Shown one piece after another: positions 19,917-28,199 of a stretch of 64,000 nt of DNA. The notes under the pieces are model-generated. The model saw nothing but the letters and a program-made list of their open reading frames with translations, was not told the DNA's origin and did not search any database. The translations under genes and the position numbers were made by a program. Each line of letters opens with the position of its first letter. The first letter of the stretch is position 1. The stretch covers positions 1 to 64,000 of the forward strand of contig JAJPIR010000267.1 of assembly GCA_021324675.1 (NCBI GenBank), given 5' to 3'. The DNA is from Actinomycetota bacterium. GTDB taxonomy: Bacteria; Actinomycetota; Actinomycetes; Mycobacteriales; Pseudonocardiaceae.

Positions 19917-20506
19917 GAAACTATCCACTGGTGGGTGCAATTGCGACGTGGGCAATGATTGCGTTGACGGGGTGCGAGACGGATACAAGCGCCTCCCCCC
20001 AACTTGCCCAAAAGAGCCCGGCACAGCCAGCCAGCCCTATCCCCCAAGTCAAGAAGCCGCGAGACGTTGCAGCACTGGCCAGGCGACCGTGCGAACTGCT
20101 GACCACGCAGCAAGCGCGAGAATTCGGGCTGAGCCTCCCGCCGAAGCAGTACGATTTTGTATTGGGCACACTAGGTTGCAAGTGGGCAACCACTTCGGAC
20201 AATCAGGAGACGGTTCGACAAGTCAATATCAGCACGTTAATTAACAATTCGACCTTGGAAGTAGTCTACAGCAAAGATCAAAACCGTCCATTCTTCGAAC
20301 TTACCTCGATTGATGATTATCCTGCCATTGCAACGAGGACCAACAAGGAAATCCCAATCTGCGATATATATGTAAAACCCGCGGAACGGCAGAGCTTTAC
20401 ACTGACCTATGAGTCCGAAGACTTCAGGAGCAATCCGCAGCAGTCGTGCGAGGTGGGCAAGCAGGTGGCTGCGGCAGTGTTGATGAACCTACCGTTGAAG
20501 AGTTGA
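19913..20506 (+). CDS. DUF3558-type lipoprotein, paralogue 2
   Basis: Lipobox LTGC; PCELLTTQQAREFGLSLPP...CKWATT...QQSCEVGKQVAAAVLMNLPLKS; ATGA-type overlap with upstream gene. Confidence 0.8.
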   Translation: MRNYPLVGAIATWAMIALTGCETDTSASPQLAQKSPAQPASPIPQVKKPRDVAALARRPCELLTTQQAREFGLSLPPKQYDFVLGTLGCKWATTSDNQETVRQVNISTLINNSTLEVVYSKDQNRPFFELTSIDDYPAIATRTNKEIPICDIYVKPAERQSFTLTYESEDFRSNPQQSCEVGKQVAAAVLMNLPLKS

Positions 20507-20518
20507 GGGACTCGGGCG

Positions 20519-21730
20519 ATGGGGACGAACTTCAACTATGACGACACCAGCCATCAGGTCATTTACGAACAGATCAATGGCGGGTCGGGCTCGGAACCGC
20601 TGCAGCAAAGCAGCCAGGCCTGGGCCAAGCTGGGCAGTGAAATCGGCGAGACCGGCAAATCGTACGTCCATACAGTACTCAGCACCATTCTCGACACCAG
20701 GCAGGGCGCGGCAGCGGACGCAGCAGCCACCGCCATCAGCGCGATGGTGCCGTGGATCGACGATGTCATGCAGATCGCGCACGCCGCGGCGCAGCGGACG
20801 CAGGAGCAGGCCGACTACTGGGTGACGGCAAAGAACAACGTGCCGCCAGTGCCGCCCGCTCCGAAATCGGTTGGCTTCTTCAGTGATCCCGGCGAATGGG
20901 CCGCGGAGAAATTCGACTGGTTTCCCGGAGTGACGTCCGATGAGGAGAAGGCCCAGCAGCGCCAGCAAGATGCGGCCGAACAAGCCCGTCAAGCGATGCG
21001 GGTCTACCAGACCAGTTCCAACGGCAACGTTGACTCCGCCCCTGCGTTCACCGTGCCGCAAGCACTGGACTCCAGCGTCGGATCGCTGCCACTGGCCAGC
21101 ACCGGCATCGGTGCTGCGGCTCCTGCAGCAATGGCAGGTGGTCCCGTGCCGGCCCATCTACTGGCGGCTTACCAACCAGCGGTCCACCATCCGGTGGCTC
21201 ATCAGCAGGTAACCCATCGCACGGCCAGCAATCCCCCAGCAGCCACCGTGTCCCAGCTCGCCCCAGGCGCAGGCGCTCCGGCCGGGCAGGGAAAAGGCAT
21301 CGCGCCGTCAGGCCAGTGGGCCGGCTACCCAGCACCCAGCGAGGACGTTGTTCGCGGCACGCTGGCAGGCGGTGTCGGCTTCGGCGCCAGCGCCATAACA
21401 AGACCGGCGCAAGCACGAGGCGCCGGTGCCCGCCGGGGTGGCGGAGCAAGCTTGAGCGCGTTCGGTCCGCGTCCCAGCACCGCATTCGGTCCCCGACCCA
21501 CAGTCAGCACACCGCTGGTAGACGAGATGAGCAGCGCAGGAGGCAGCACCACGGCGATACGCGGCAGCGGAGGACCTACCGGCTACGGTCCACCATTGGC
21601 AGGCGCCCCCAGCCAGCAGGGCGAGCGGGATCGCGAGCACCGCAGCAAGTACCTGCTGCACGATGACTCCCATGCGATTGTTGGTGACCTGCCACCCACC
21701 GCGCCGCCGGTAATCGGCGCTGACTACTGA
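20519..21730 (+). CDS. PPE-like ESX-associated protein with low-complexity C-terminus
   Basis: Helical N-terminus (LQQSSQAWAKLGSEIGETGKSYVHTVLSTILDTRQGAAADAAATAI), Pro/Ala/Gly/Arg-rich C-terminus; upstream of EspG-like gene. Confidence 0.7.
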   Translation: MGTNFNYDDTSHQVIYEQINGGSGSEPLQQSSQAWAKLGSEIGETGKSYVHTVLSTILDTRQGAAADAAATAISAMVPWIDDVMQIAHAAAQRTQEQADYWVTAKNNVPPVPPAPKSVGFFSDPGEWAAEKFDWFPGVTSDEEKAQQRQQDAAEQARQAMRVYQTSSNGNVDSAPAFTVPQALDSSVGSLPLASTGIGAAAPAAMAGGPVPAHLLAAYQPAVHHPVAHQQVTHRTASNPPAATVSQLAPGAGAPAGQGKGIAPSGQWAGYPAPSEDVVRGTLAGGVGFGASAITRPAQARGAGARRGGGASLSAFGPRPSTAFGPRPTVSTPLVDEMSSAGGSTTAIRGSGGPTGYGPPLAGAPSQQGERDREHRSKYLLHDDSHAIVGDLPPTAPPVIGADY

Positions 21731-21744
21731 GGCCGGAGGTCGGC

Positions 21745-22536
21745 GTGCGCGGCACCGCAATCGTGCTGACCCAGGAGGAATACCGCACCGTCTGGCATTG
21801 CTTGGGCCTGGGAACCCGGCACTGGAACATGGAGTTGCCAGGTCTTCCGGAGCTGACCGAGGACGAGCGTCGGGTTCGGGTGAGCAGCACGCTCGAAAGC
21901 TTGCAGGTCCGGGGCCTGGCCGATCGCCGAGGCCCGGCGCCAGAGGTGGAGGATGCGCTGCGGCTGCTGGCCAGTCCCCAGCGGCAAATCAACGGATCCG
22001 TGCACGCCGGCGCCGATCGCGTGCGGTTGCTCGCCGGATCACGGGGCGAGCGGGCCGCGCTGGCGATGCTCGACGACCATCACTTGCTGGTACGCACCTA
22101 TCCGGCCGCCAACCTGTGCACCGCAGTCGCCCGCCAGTTTCCGGATCGACCGGCCGGGCCAGGATCATCGGTATCGGTGCCCACGGAACTGCTGGCGCAG
22201 CCAGCCGACGGCGGGAAACCGGGGCTCACCGGGCACCAGTTGGAAAACCGGCTGATCCGCGGCGGGATCAAGCCCGCCGACGCGCGGTCCTTCGTCACCA
22301 TGGTCCGCGGCTCCAAAACCAGCGGCGGGAAATTCGGTGCCGCCCGCCGGGACCGCAACGGGACCCGGCACCCGGCAGGCCTGACACTGGTCTATTTCGC
22401 CACCGAACGCGGCGGGTACACCCTTCAGCAGTTACACGGAGCCGGCGGTGCGGAGTGGACCACGCTGGCACCGGCAACTGCCGCCCAACTCGCCCAGCGC
22501 CTCGATCAATTACTGGACGGCATCCGCACCAGCTGA
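21745..22536 (+). CDS. EspG-family ESX secretion-associated protein
   Basis: IVLTQEEYRTVWHCLGLGTRHWNMELPG...ERRVRVSSTLESLQVRGLADRRGPAPEVEDALRLLASPQRQI. Confidence 0.85.
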   Translation: MRGTAIVLTQEEYRTVWHCLGLGTRHWNMELPGLPELTEDERRVRVSSTLESLQVRGLADRRGPAPEVEDALRLLASPQRQINGSVHAGADRVRLLAGSRGERAALAMLDDHHLLVRTYPAANLCTAVARQFPDRPAGPGSSVSVPTELLAQPADGGKPGLTGHQLENRLIRGGIKPADARSFVTMVRGSKTSGGKFGAARRDRNGTRHPAGLTLVYFATERGGYTLQQLHGAGGAEWTTLAPATAAQLAQRLDQLLDGIRTS

Positions 22537-22556
22537 ACGATACGATCGACAGCACT

Positions 22557-23012
22557 ATGGCTCTCACGCTTACCAGCCCGGCCTTCGCCGACAACGAGTT
22601 CATCCCCGTCCAGTACACCTGCGACGGCGACAACATCTCCCCGCCCTTGAAATGGTCGGACGTCCCGGAGGGCACCGCGGAGTTGGTCTTGCTCTTGGAA
22701 GATCCCCGCGGTCCGGGAGGTAGCCAGGTGTACTGGGTCCTGTTCGGTCTCGACCCCGCCAGTGGCGGAATCGAGGAAGGTAAGGTGCCGGCAAGTGCCA
22801 TCGGGGGCAAGAATGACTACGGGCGAACGGATTGGGCCGGGCCTTGCCCGCCGTTTGGCAAGGCCCATCACTACATCTTCACCTTGCTTGCCCTGTCCGA
22901 GCCCAGCGGCCTGGCCGAAGGCGCCAGCCCGCGCAAGGATCTGCCGTACGCACTCGCGGGCAAAGTGATCGCACAAGCAGAACTCGCCGGCAGGTACCAA
23001 CGCCGGCGGTAA
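22557..23012 (+). CDS. YbhB/YbcL family (PEBP-like) protein
   Basis: LTSPAFADNEFIPVQYTCDGDNISPPLKWSDVPEGTAELVLLLEDPRGPGG; YGRTDWAGPCPPFGKAHHY. Confidence 0.93.
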   Translation: MALTLTSPAFADNEFIPVQYTCDGDNISPPLKWSDVPEGTAELVLLLEDPRGPGGSQVYWVLFGLDPASGGIEEGKVPASAIGGKNDYGRTDWAGPCPPFGKAHHYIFTLLALSEPSGLAEGASPRKDLPYALAGKVIAQAELAGRYQRRR

Positions 23013-23047
23013 CCGCGACCGCTGCGACGTCAAGACCTGAGGCGGTG

Positions 23048-23953
23048 CTACCGGACGCCGGTAAGGGTGGACAGCACCGCGTCGAGCCGTTCCAGGGTGG
23101 GTCGCTGATCGGGCTCCCAGCGCAAACACGCATCGATAACTGCTGCCACGTCGGTAGGCAGCCGCCGACGGGCGCGAATCTTGGGTACGGGGCGGGTCAA
23201 CACGGCCCGGCAGCGAGCCATGGTGCGGGTGCGTGAACTGGCCGAGCAGGACCGGTCGGGGAGGTCGAACGGTTGGAGTCCAGTGGCAGCTTGGTAGAGC
23301 ACCAGCCCGACACCCCAGACGTCCGCGGGTGGACCGAGGTGACCCCCACAGACCTGCTCGGGGGACATGTAGCCGGGCGTCCCGATACCCGCTGCGCAGC
23401 GACCGGGACGGCGCGCCAGGCTCAGGTCGATCAAGCGAGCGATCCCATCACTGGCGATGATGTTGCTGGGTTTGACATCCAGATGCAGGTGATTGCGGCT
23501 GTGCAGGTAACGCAGCGCCGAGCACAGGTGCTGGCCCAGGTATCCCAGATCGACGGCACTGAGGCGCTCCCGGCCTCCGTCGAGGAGGTAGCTCAGAGTG
23601 GCGCCGGTGAGGTTCTCCAGGATCAGCAGCGGCGGCTGCCCATCCTTGGGCGTCACGTAGTCGTAGGCGCGGACCAGGTGCGGATGCGTCAACGAGAGCA
23701 GTAAGCGCGCTTCTCGTGCCAGATGGCGGCGCGCCGACGCGTCGGCAGCGGTATCGGGCCGCAGTGTCTTGATGAAACACCGGCAGTAACGCTGGACACT
23801 CCAGGCCTCGTAACAGTCCAGATCCTCCCCGCGCCGCACGTGCTCAACGACCAGGTATCCCGGCGCAAGTTGATGCCCTGGCGGGTACGCCGGAGGACCG
23901 TCCAGTTCCTGGCCATCAACAACGGCCTCGGCAACGTCGGGTGCGATGGTCAT
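23048..23953 (-). CDS. atypical serine/threonine protein kinase
   Basis: VAIK-like FIKTL, HLHLDVKPSNI catalytic loop, DLS in place of DFG (LIDLSLARRPG), GTPGYMSPEQV; ATGA overlap with upstream ABC gene. Confidence 0.88.
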   Translation of the reverse strand: MTIAPDVAEAVVDGQELDGPPAYPPGHQLAPGYLVVEHVRRGEDLDCYEAWSVQRYCRCFIKTLRPDTAADASARRHLAREARLLLSLTHPHLVRAYDYVTPKDGQPPLLILENLTGATLSYLLDGGRERLSAVDLGYLGQHLCSALRYLHSRNHLHLDVKPSNIIASDGIARLIDLSLARRPGRCAAGIGTPGYMSPEQVCGGHLGPPADVWGVGLVLYQAATGLQPFDLPDRSCSASSRTRTMARCRAVLTRPVPKIRARRRLPTDVAAVIDACLRWEPDQRPTLERLDAVLSTLTGVR

Positions 23954-25776
23954 ATCAGCTCCGGCTGGAGTCGAGGCTGACGGTGCAGCCGGTATAGATG
24001 TGCATAGTCGGCGTTGCTGGCGAGGAGTTGATGATGGGTGCCGGCACCGGTGATCCGCCCGTCACGCAAGAACAGGATCTGATCGGCATCTGTGACCGTG
24101 AGCAGGTCGTGGGAGATGATCACCGTGGTCCGGCCGGCCATCAGCCGGCGCATCGGAGCGAGGATGCGCCGGGTGGATGCTGCGTCTAGTCCCGTGGTTG
24201 GCTCGTCGAGCAGCAACACTGGTGCGTCGCGGATCATGGCCCGGGCAATGGCCAGGCGTTGACGCTGACCGCCTGACAGCAGCCTGCCGCGTTGCCCGAT
24301 GCGGGTCTGGTAGCCGTCAGGTAGCCCCGTGATGAACCCGTGCGCGTCGGCCGCGGTGGCCGCAGCCACCACGTCGGCGTCGGTGGCGTCGGGCCTGCCC
24401 CACAGGATGTTGTCGCGGATGGTTCCGTCAAAGACCAGCGTCTCCTGCAGCACCGCGGAGATGCGGCTGCGCAGGTCGGTCAGGGTCAGGTCTCGCAGGT
24501 CGTACCCATCAAGGGTGATCCGGCCGGCATCGGGATCGTGGAATCGCAGCAGCAGTTTGCCAAGCGTGGACTTGCCGGCCCCGCTGGCGCCGACGAGCGC
24601 GACTGTCTGCCCGGGAGCGATCGCGAAAGTGATTCCCTTCAGCGCGGGGCGGCTAGCACCGGGGTAGCTGAAGCTCACCCCGTCAAAAACCAGCCTGCCC
24701 CGGGCATGGTCCAGGTTGCGTGGCCGCGCGGGCTCGCGGATGTCGGGTTGGTGATCGAGCAGGTCAATGATGCGTTCGGCGCTGGCACTGGCCGCATAGA
24801 TCGTGTTGGAAAGCCGGCCGGCGCCTCGAATCGGGCTGTACAGCCTGGTGAGGTAGGTCAAGAACACCATCAGCCCACCCAGCGTGATCTGATCGTGCCG
24901 CAACACCCATACCCCCATACCCATCACCAGCACCACACCGACGACTTCCAGCATTTCGGTCAACGGCCGGAACACCGCACGTAGCCGGGTCGCGGCCATT
25001 TCGGCGACGAAGCGGCCGAGACTCTCCCGGCGAAACCATTCGGTGACGGCGCTGTGCCGGTCGTAAGCCTGGACCAGTGCCACATTGCCCAGGCTCTCCT
25101 CGGCGACCGCGGTCACCGAACCTGAGCGCCGCCGCTGCTCCCGGGAAGCGTCCTTGATCCGCCGGGAGAAGTAGCGCGCGGCGAGCATGAACGCTGGCGC
25201 AGCGATCAGCGACGCCAGTGCCAGCCGCCAGTTGAGGTAGAACAAGGCGCCGGTGAACAAGATGATCTCGAACAAGTACGCCAACGTACGGGTTAGTCCC
25301 GACAGCACCAGCGCTTCGATCGCATCGATGTCACCCGTCAGCCGGGACAGTGTGTCCCCCAGCTGGCGACGGTCAAAAAAGCCCACGGGCAGCCGGTGCA
25401 GGTGATCAAACAGTCGGGTGCGCAGGTCCAGCACGAACCGCTCACCCAACCAGGTAGACAACATCTCATCGCAAAACGAACCGAGTCCTTGTGCCACGGC
25501 GATCCCGAGATAAGCAGCCGCGATCAGCGGGAAGGCGCCGAAGTTGCGCGGGACCAGGACGTCATCGATTAGCAGTTTGTAGATCCAGATTTGCGCGGTG
25601 TCCAAGAACGGACCCACGGCTACCAGCAGCAAGCTGAGCAGCACACGCCCGCGATACGGCTTCGTGGAGGGCCAGAAAGTCCGGAAAACAGTGCGGATGC
25701 TGGCCGCGGGACTGGGCGGTACCAGCCCGCGTGGGGTCACGCGGCCAGCTGGCTGCTTCCCCCGCGGCTCTACCAC
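23950..25776 (-). CDS. ABC exporter, fused TMD-NBD (MsbA/LmrA type)
   Basis: TM domain; ALVGASGAGKSTLGKLLLRF Walker A, LLSGGQRQRLAIARAM signature, LLLDEPTTGLDA Walker B. Confidence 0.93.
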   Translation of the reverse strand: MVEPRGKQPAGRVTPRGLVPPSPAASIRTVFRTFWPSTKPYRGRVLLSLLLVAVGPFLDTAQIWIYKLLIDDVLVPRNFGAFPLIAAAYLGIAVAQGLGSFCDEMLSTWLGERFVLDLRTRLFDHLHRLPVGFFDRRQLGDTLSRLTGDIDAIEALVLSGLTRTLAYLFEIILFTGALFYLNWRLALASLIAAPAFMLAARYFSRRIKDASREQRRRSGSVTAVAEESLGNVALVQAYDRHSAVTEWFRRESLGRFVAEMAATRLRAVFRPLTEMLEVVGVVLVMGMGVWVLRHDQITLGGLMVFLTYLTRLYSPIRGAGRLSNTIYAASASAERIIDLLDHQPDIREPARPRNLDHARGRLVFDGVSFSYPGASRPALKGITFAIAPGQTVALVGASGAGKSTLGKLLLRFHDPDAGRITLDGYDLRDLTLTDLRSRISAVLQETLVFDGTIRDNILWGRPDATDADVVAAATAADAHGFITGLPDGYQTRIGQRGRLLSGGQRQRLAIARAMIRDAPVLLLDEPTTGLDAASTRRILAPMRRLMAGRTTVIISHDLLTVTDADQILFLRDGRITGAGTHHQLLASNADYAHLYRLHRQPRLQPELI

Positions 25777-25801
25777 TGAACGCCCATCCTCCCCATGGCG
25801 G

Positions 25802-25838
25802 GCAGGGCCTCATCTCGATAGCCGAGGTGAGGCCCTGC
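25802..25838. terminator. strong hairpin between small peptide ORF and ABC exporter (attenuator/terminator-like)
   Basis: GCAGGGCCTCA (25802-25812) pairs perfectly with TGAGGCCCTGC (25828-25838); inner CTCG/CGAG pairing; no clear poly-U. Confidence 0.7.
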
Positions 25839-25860
25839 GCTGGGCCGTGCTGTTACCCGA

Positions 25861-26001
25861 CTAGCAGCCGTGGCGGTGACGGCGGCTGTAGCTTCGGCGA
25901 CTGCGGCGATGACTGTGGCTGCGGCTGTGGTGCCGGCTGCCGTAGCTGTCCCGATGCCATCCGCTACGCGCGCGTTCAAACGGTTTGAAGTATCCAGTCA
26001 A
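25861..26001 (-). CDS. 46-aa His/Arg/Ser/Tyr-rich basic peptide, possible precursor or substrate peptide
   Basis: TTG start with GGGAG Shine-Dalgarno 8 nt upstream; translation MTGYFKPFERARSGWHRDSYGSRHHSRSHSHRRSRRSYSRRHRHGC*; mostly C/G-ending codons; upstream of ABC exporter on same strand; absent from supplied ORF track. Confidence 0.65.
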   Translation of the reverse strand: MTGYFKPFERARSGWHRDSYGSRHHSRSHSHRRSRRSYSRRHRHGC

Positions 26002-26256
26002 GACGTCATCTCCCGTTCATTATCTGGATGGTCTTTGTCAACCATCTGTCCGGTAGTTATTCGTTCGCCGCGCTAGGCCTGTTACACAGGATCAGCATTT
26101 GGTTACTATGAGTTATCTCCGGGCGGCCACGCCACCGCGCACGTGGTCACGACCCCGACTAGGCTGGGAGGGGTACGCCGCTAGCCTGCTCAGGCGGCGC
26201 GCACAGGCACAATGGCGTCTGCACCTGCGGACCACCACGACGAGGAGAGCCCCACG

Positions 26257-26607
26257 ATGGACGGCGGATGCGCGGAGCCGGAGCTGACCGCGGAACTTCG
26301 GGACGCGCTCACGCTGTTGCGTCAGCACAGCGACGACGATGAATTCTGCACGCTGATCGATGATGTGCTGGCTGGGCGCTGCAGCCTCATGGAGGCGTCC
26401 GGCTCGGCCGCCTTCAGCAACGTCGTCTTCGCCAGCATCGCGCAGGAATACGCGCAAATGAGCGAGGAGGACAAGCGTCGGCTCTTCGATCAAGCTCGAG
26501 CCGAGTCAGCCGAGGAGCCCGGGGGCCAGCGAGGGTCCTGTGGCGCGCTCTGCGCCACCTGCACCGGAATCTGCACCGCGCAGCGCAACGGTTCTGCAGG
26601 TCACTAG
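26257..26607 (+). CDS. hypothetical acidic protein with C-terminal CxxxCxxCxxxC motif
   Basis: GAGGAG SD 9 nt before ATG 26257; body LTAELRDALTLLRQHSDDDEFCTLIDDVLAG..., tail SCGALCATCTGICTAQRNGSAGH. Confidence 0.65.
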   Translation: MDGGCAEPELTAELRDALTLLRQHSDDDEFCTLIDDVLAGRCSLMEASGSAAFSNVVFASIAQEYAQMSEEDKRRLFDQARAESAEEPGGQRGSCGALCATCTGICTAQRNGSAGH

Positions 26608-26644
26608 AAGGTCGGCAAGCCCGGCTGATGCGGGAAGGAGCGCA

Positions 26645-27805
26645 TTATGCCGCGCTACGACCCAGGGTCGTGCGAGCAGCGCCATTAAGCAGGACCGGGA
26701 GCTCCTTGACCAGCTCCCCGACGACGTCGTCCGGGTGGATGCGCTCACCGGCCAGCTGACGCGTGAGCACATTGGTACACGCGGTGATGAATACCTCGCC
26801 GAGCATCTTCGTCGTGGTCGATGCGATGGTTGCATTGATAGTGGCTCCAGCGCCTGGGAAAAGCTTGAAAAAACTTGCCGTCGTGCGCGCTATCGATGCC
26901 ACACCGAGCACGGTCGCAAAAGCAGTGACAATGGCTTTAGGATCAACCTTCAGCCCCATGATGGTGGCGATCTGACCCAGCATGCCGATTTGCAAAGCAC
27001 TCAGCGGAATGGCATCGGCGAGCGGGATCGGAGTGGCCGCGATCAAGGCGGCCGTGCCCGTCTTGACATTGACTGACCGCCGCGCCTCGGCGATCTTGAG
27101 TTCGAGCGAAACCCGCTGGCAACTGGCCAGCGTATACCGCTGGGCATCCGGAAGCTGATCATAGATTGAGCTGACCAGGTCGGGCAGGCCGAACGCCGGG
27201 AGCGTGACTCCGGCGATATTGTCCTGTTCCGCTAGCGTCTTGAAGCACCGACCGTTGAGGACAGGAAGCCGCAGCGACGCCAGATATTGGGCGAACCGGT
27301 GCGCACGGGGGTCTTCAGGGGTAGGGCATTGCGTGAGAACCAGGGCGACCAGGACTTCTTTCGCCAATGCCCGAACTATCTCGGACTCGACTGCCTCAAA
27401 GCGTTCGTCGCGGGTCCGCACGCAGTACAGGCAAAAATGAACGCGGGTGTCGTCATCTCCCATCTGCCTCCTGATCTCAGCAAGGTACGTGTCGGCGATC
27501 CGACCCGTCTCTACGCCGAGCTCGATACCTGGAGTGTCATACACGGAAATGGGCAGATTTGGCCGATCATAGCGTTGAATGTTCCGGGTTATAGACTGGC
27601 CGACACCGGTTGGAGCAATCGGCTCACCGAAGATCGCGTTCACCAGCGTACTTTTTCCCACCCCGACACGACCGGCAAGCATGATGTTTAACTGGGCTTT
27701 TCCACCCAAGGCTTGCGAGAGGCCCTCCCGGAAGAATTTTTCAAGGTCGAAGTCCTCATGGCCCCCGGACTTGTACCGGAGCAGGCCGGTGGACGATCCT
27801 TCCAT
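26645..27805 (-). CDS. membrane-associated GTPase (HSR1/50S-binding GTPase domain with C-terminal DUF697-like region)
   Basis: IMLAGRVGVGKSTLVNAIFG (G1), VYDTPGIELG (G3); C-terminal helices TGTAALIAATPIPLADAIPLSALQIGMLGQIATIMGL. Confidence 0.88.
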   Translation of the reverse strand: MEGSSTGLLRYKSGGHEDFDLEKFFREGLSQALGGKAQLNIMLAGRVGVGKSTLVNAIFGEPIAPTGVGQSITRNIQRYDRPNLPISVYDTPGIELGVETGRIADTYLAEIRRQMGDDDTRVHFCLYCVRTRDERFEAVESEIVRALAKEVLVALVLTQCPTPEDPRAHRFAQYLASLRLPVLNGRCFKTLAEQDNIAGVTLPAFGLPDLVSSIYDQLPDAQRYTLASCQRVSLELKIAEARRSVNVKTGTAALIAATPIPLADAIPLSALQIGMLGQIATIMGLKVDPKAIVTAFATVLGVASIARTTASFFKLFPGAGATINATIASTTTKMLGEVFITACTNVLTRQLAGERIHPDDVVGELVKELPVLLNGAARTTLGRSAA

Positions 27806-28199
27806 AGGGTCTCCTTACCTCAGCTGCGTGCGCGCTTGTCGGTCGTCGGTCGAAGCCGCCGCGCCGGAACTCGACCGCTGACCGCTGTCCTCGTTCACGC
27901 CGCGGCTTCATAGCGCGCCGGAATCATCGAAGATCATCCGGATGCCCGACTTCTTGATCCGCAATCGAACGATTTGCCGGGTCGGTTCAGCGCCAGCGCC
28001 GAAACGCCGCGCCAGGATACAGGCGCCGGCAAAACGCAGGCGGACGCCGTCAAAGACAGCCTGACCACTCGCGAAATCGCCAGCCCAACGCGTTGCCGGA
28101 ACACCGGGCGTTCCTCATCACATCCCTCCGACTACACACGCCTCCCACCATGATCGAACATGTGTTCGGCACGTGTGCCGCCGCTTATGCTTCCTGGCG

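Noticed and set aside
25731-25988. Plus-strand ORF with Cys-rich stretch GGDGGCSFGDCGDDCGCGCGAGCRSCPD
   Set aside because: Antisense to the minus-strand His/Arg/Ser peptide ORF, which has the Shine-Dalgarno and fits the operon direction; the Cys-rich reading is the complement of that repetitive codon composition.
26035-26045. Minus-strand TTGACA upstream of the small peptide ORF as a -35 box
   Set aside because: The nearest TAAT-like -10 lies only about 11 nt away, so spacing is wrong for a standard sigma-70-type promoter.
27905-28125. Minus-strand open reading ...DGVRLRFAGACILARRFGAGAEPTRQIVRLRIKKSGIRMIFDDSGAL upstream of the GTPase
   Set aside because: No usable start codon in frame; a nearby ATG is in a different frame and stops early. 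Could be a frameshifted small gene, but no family is recognised.
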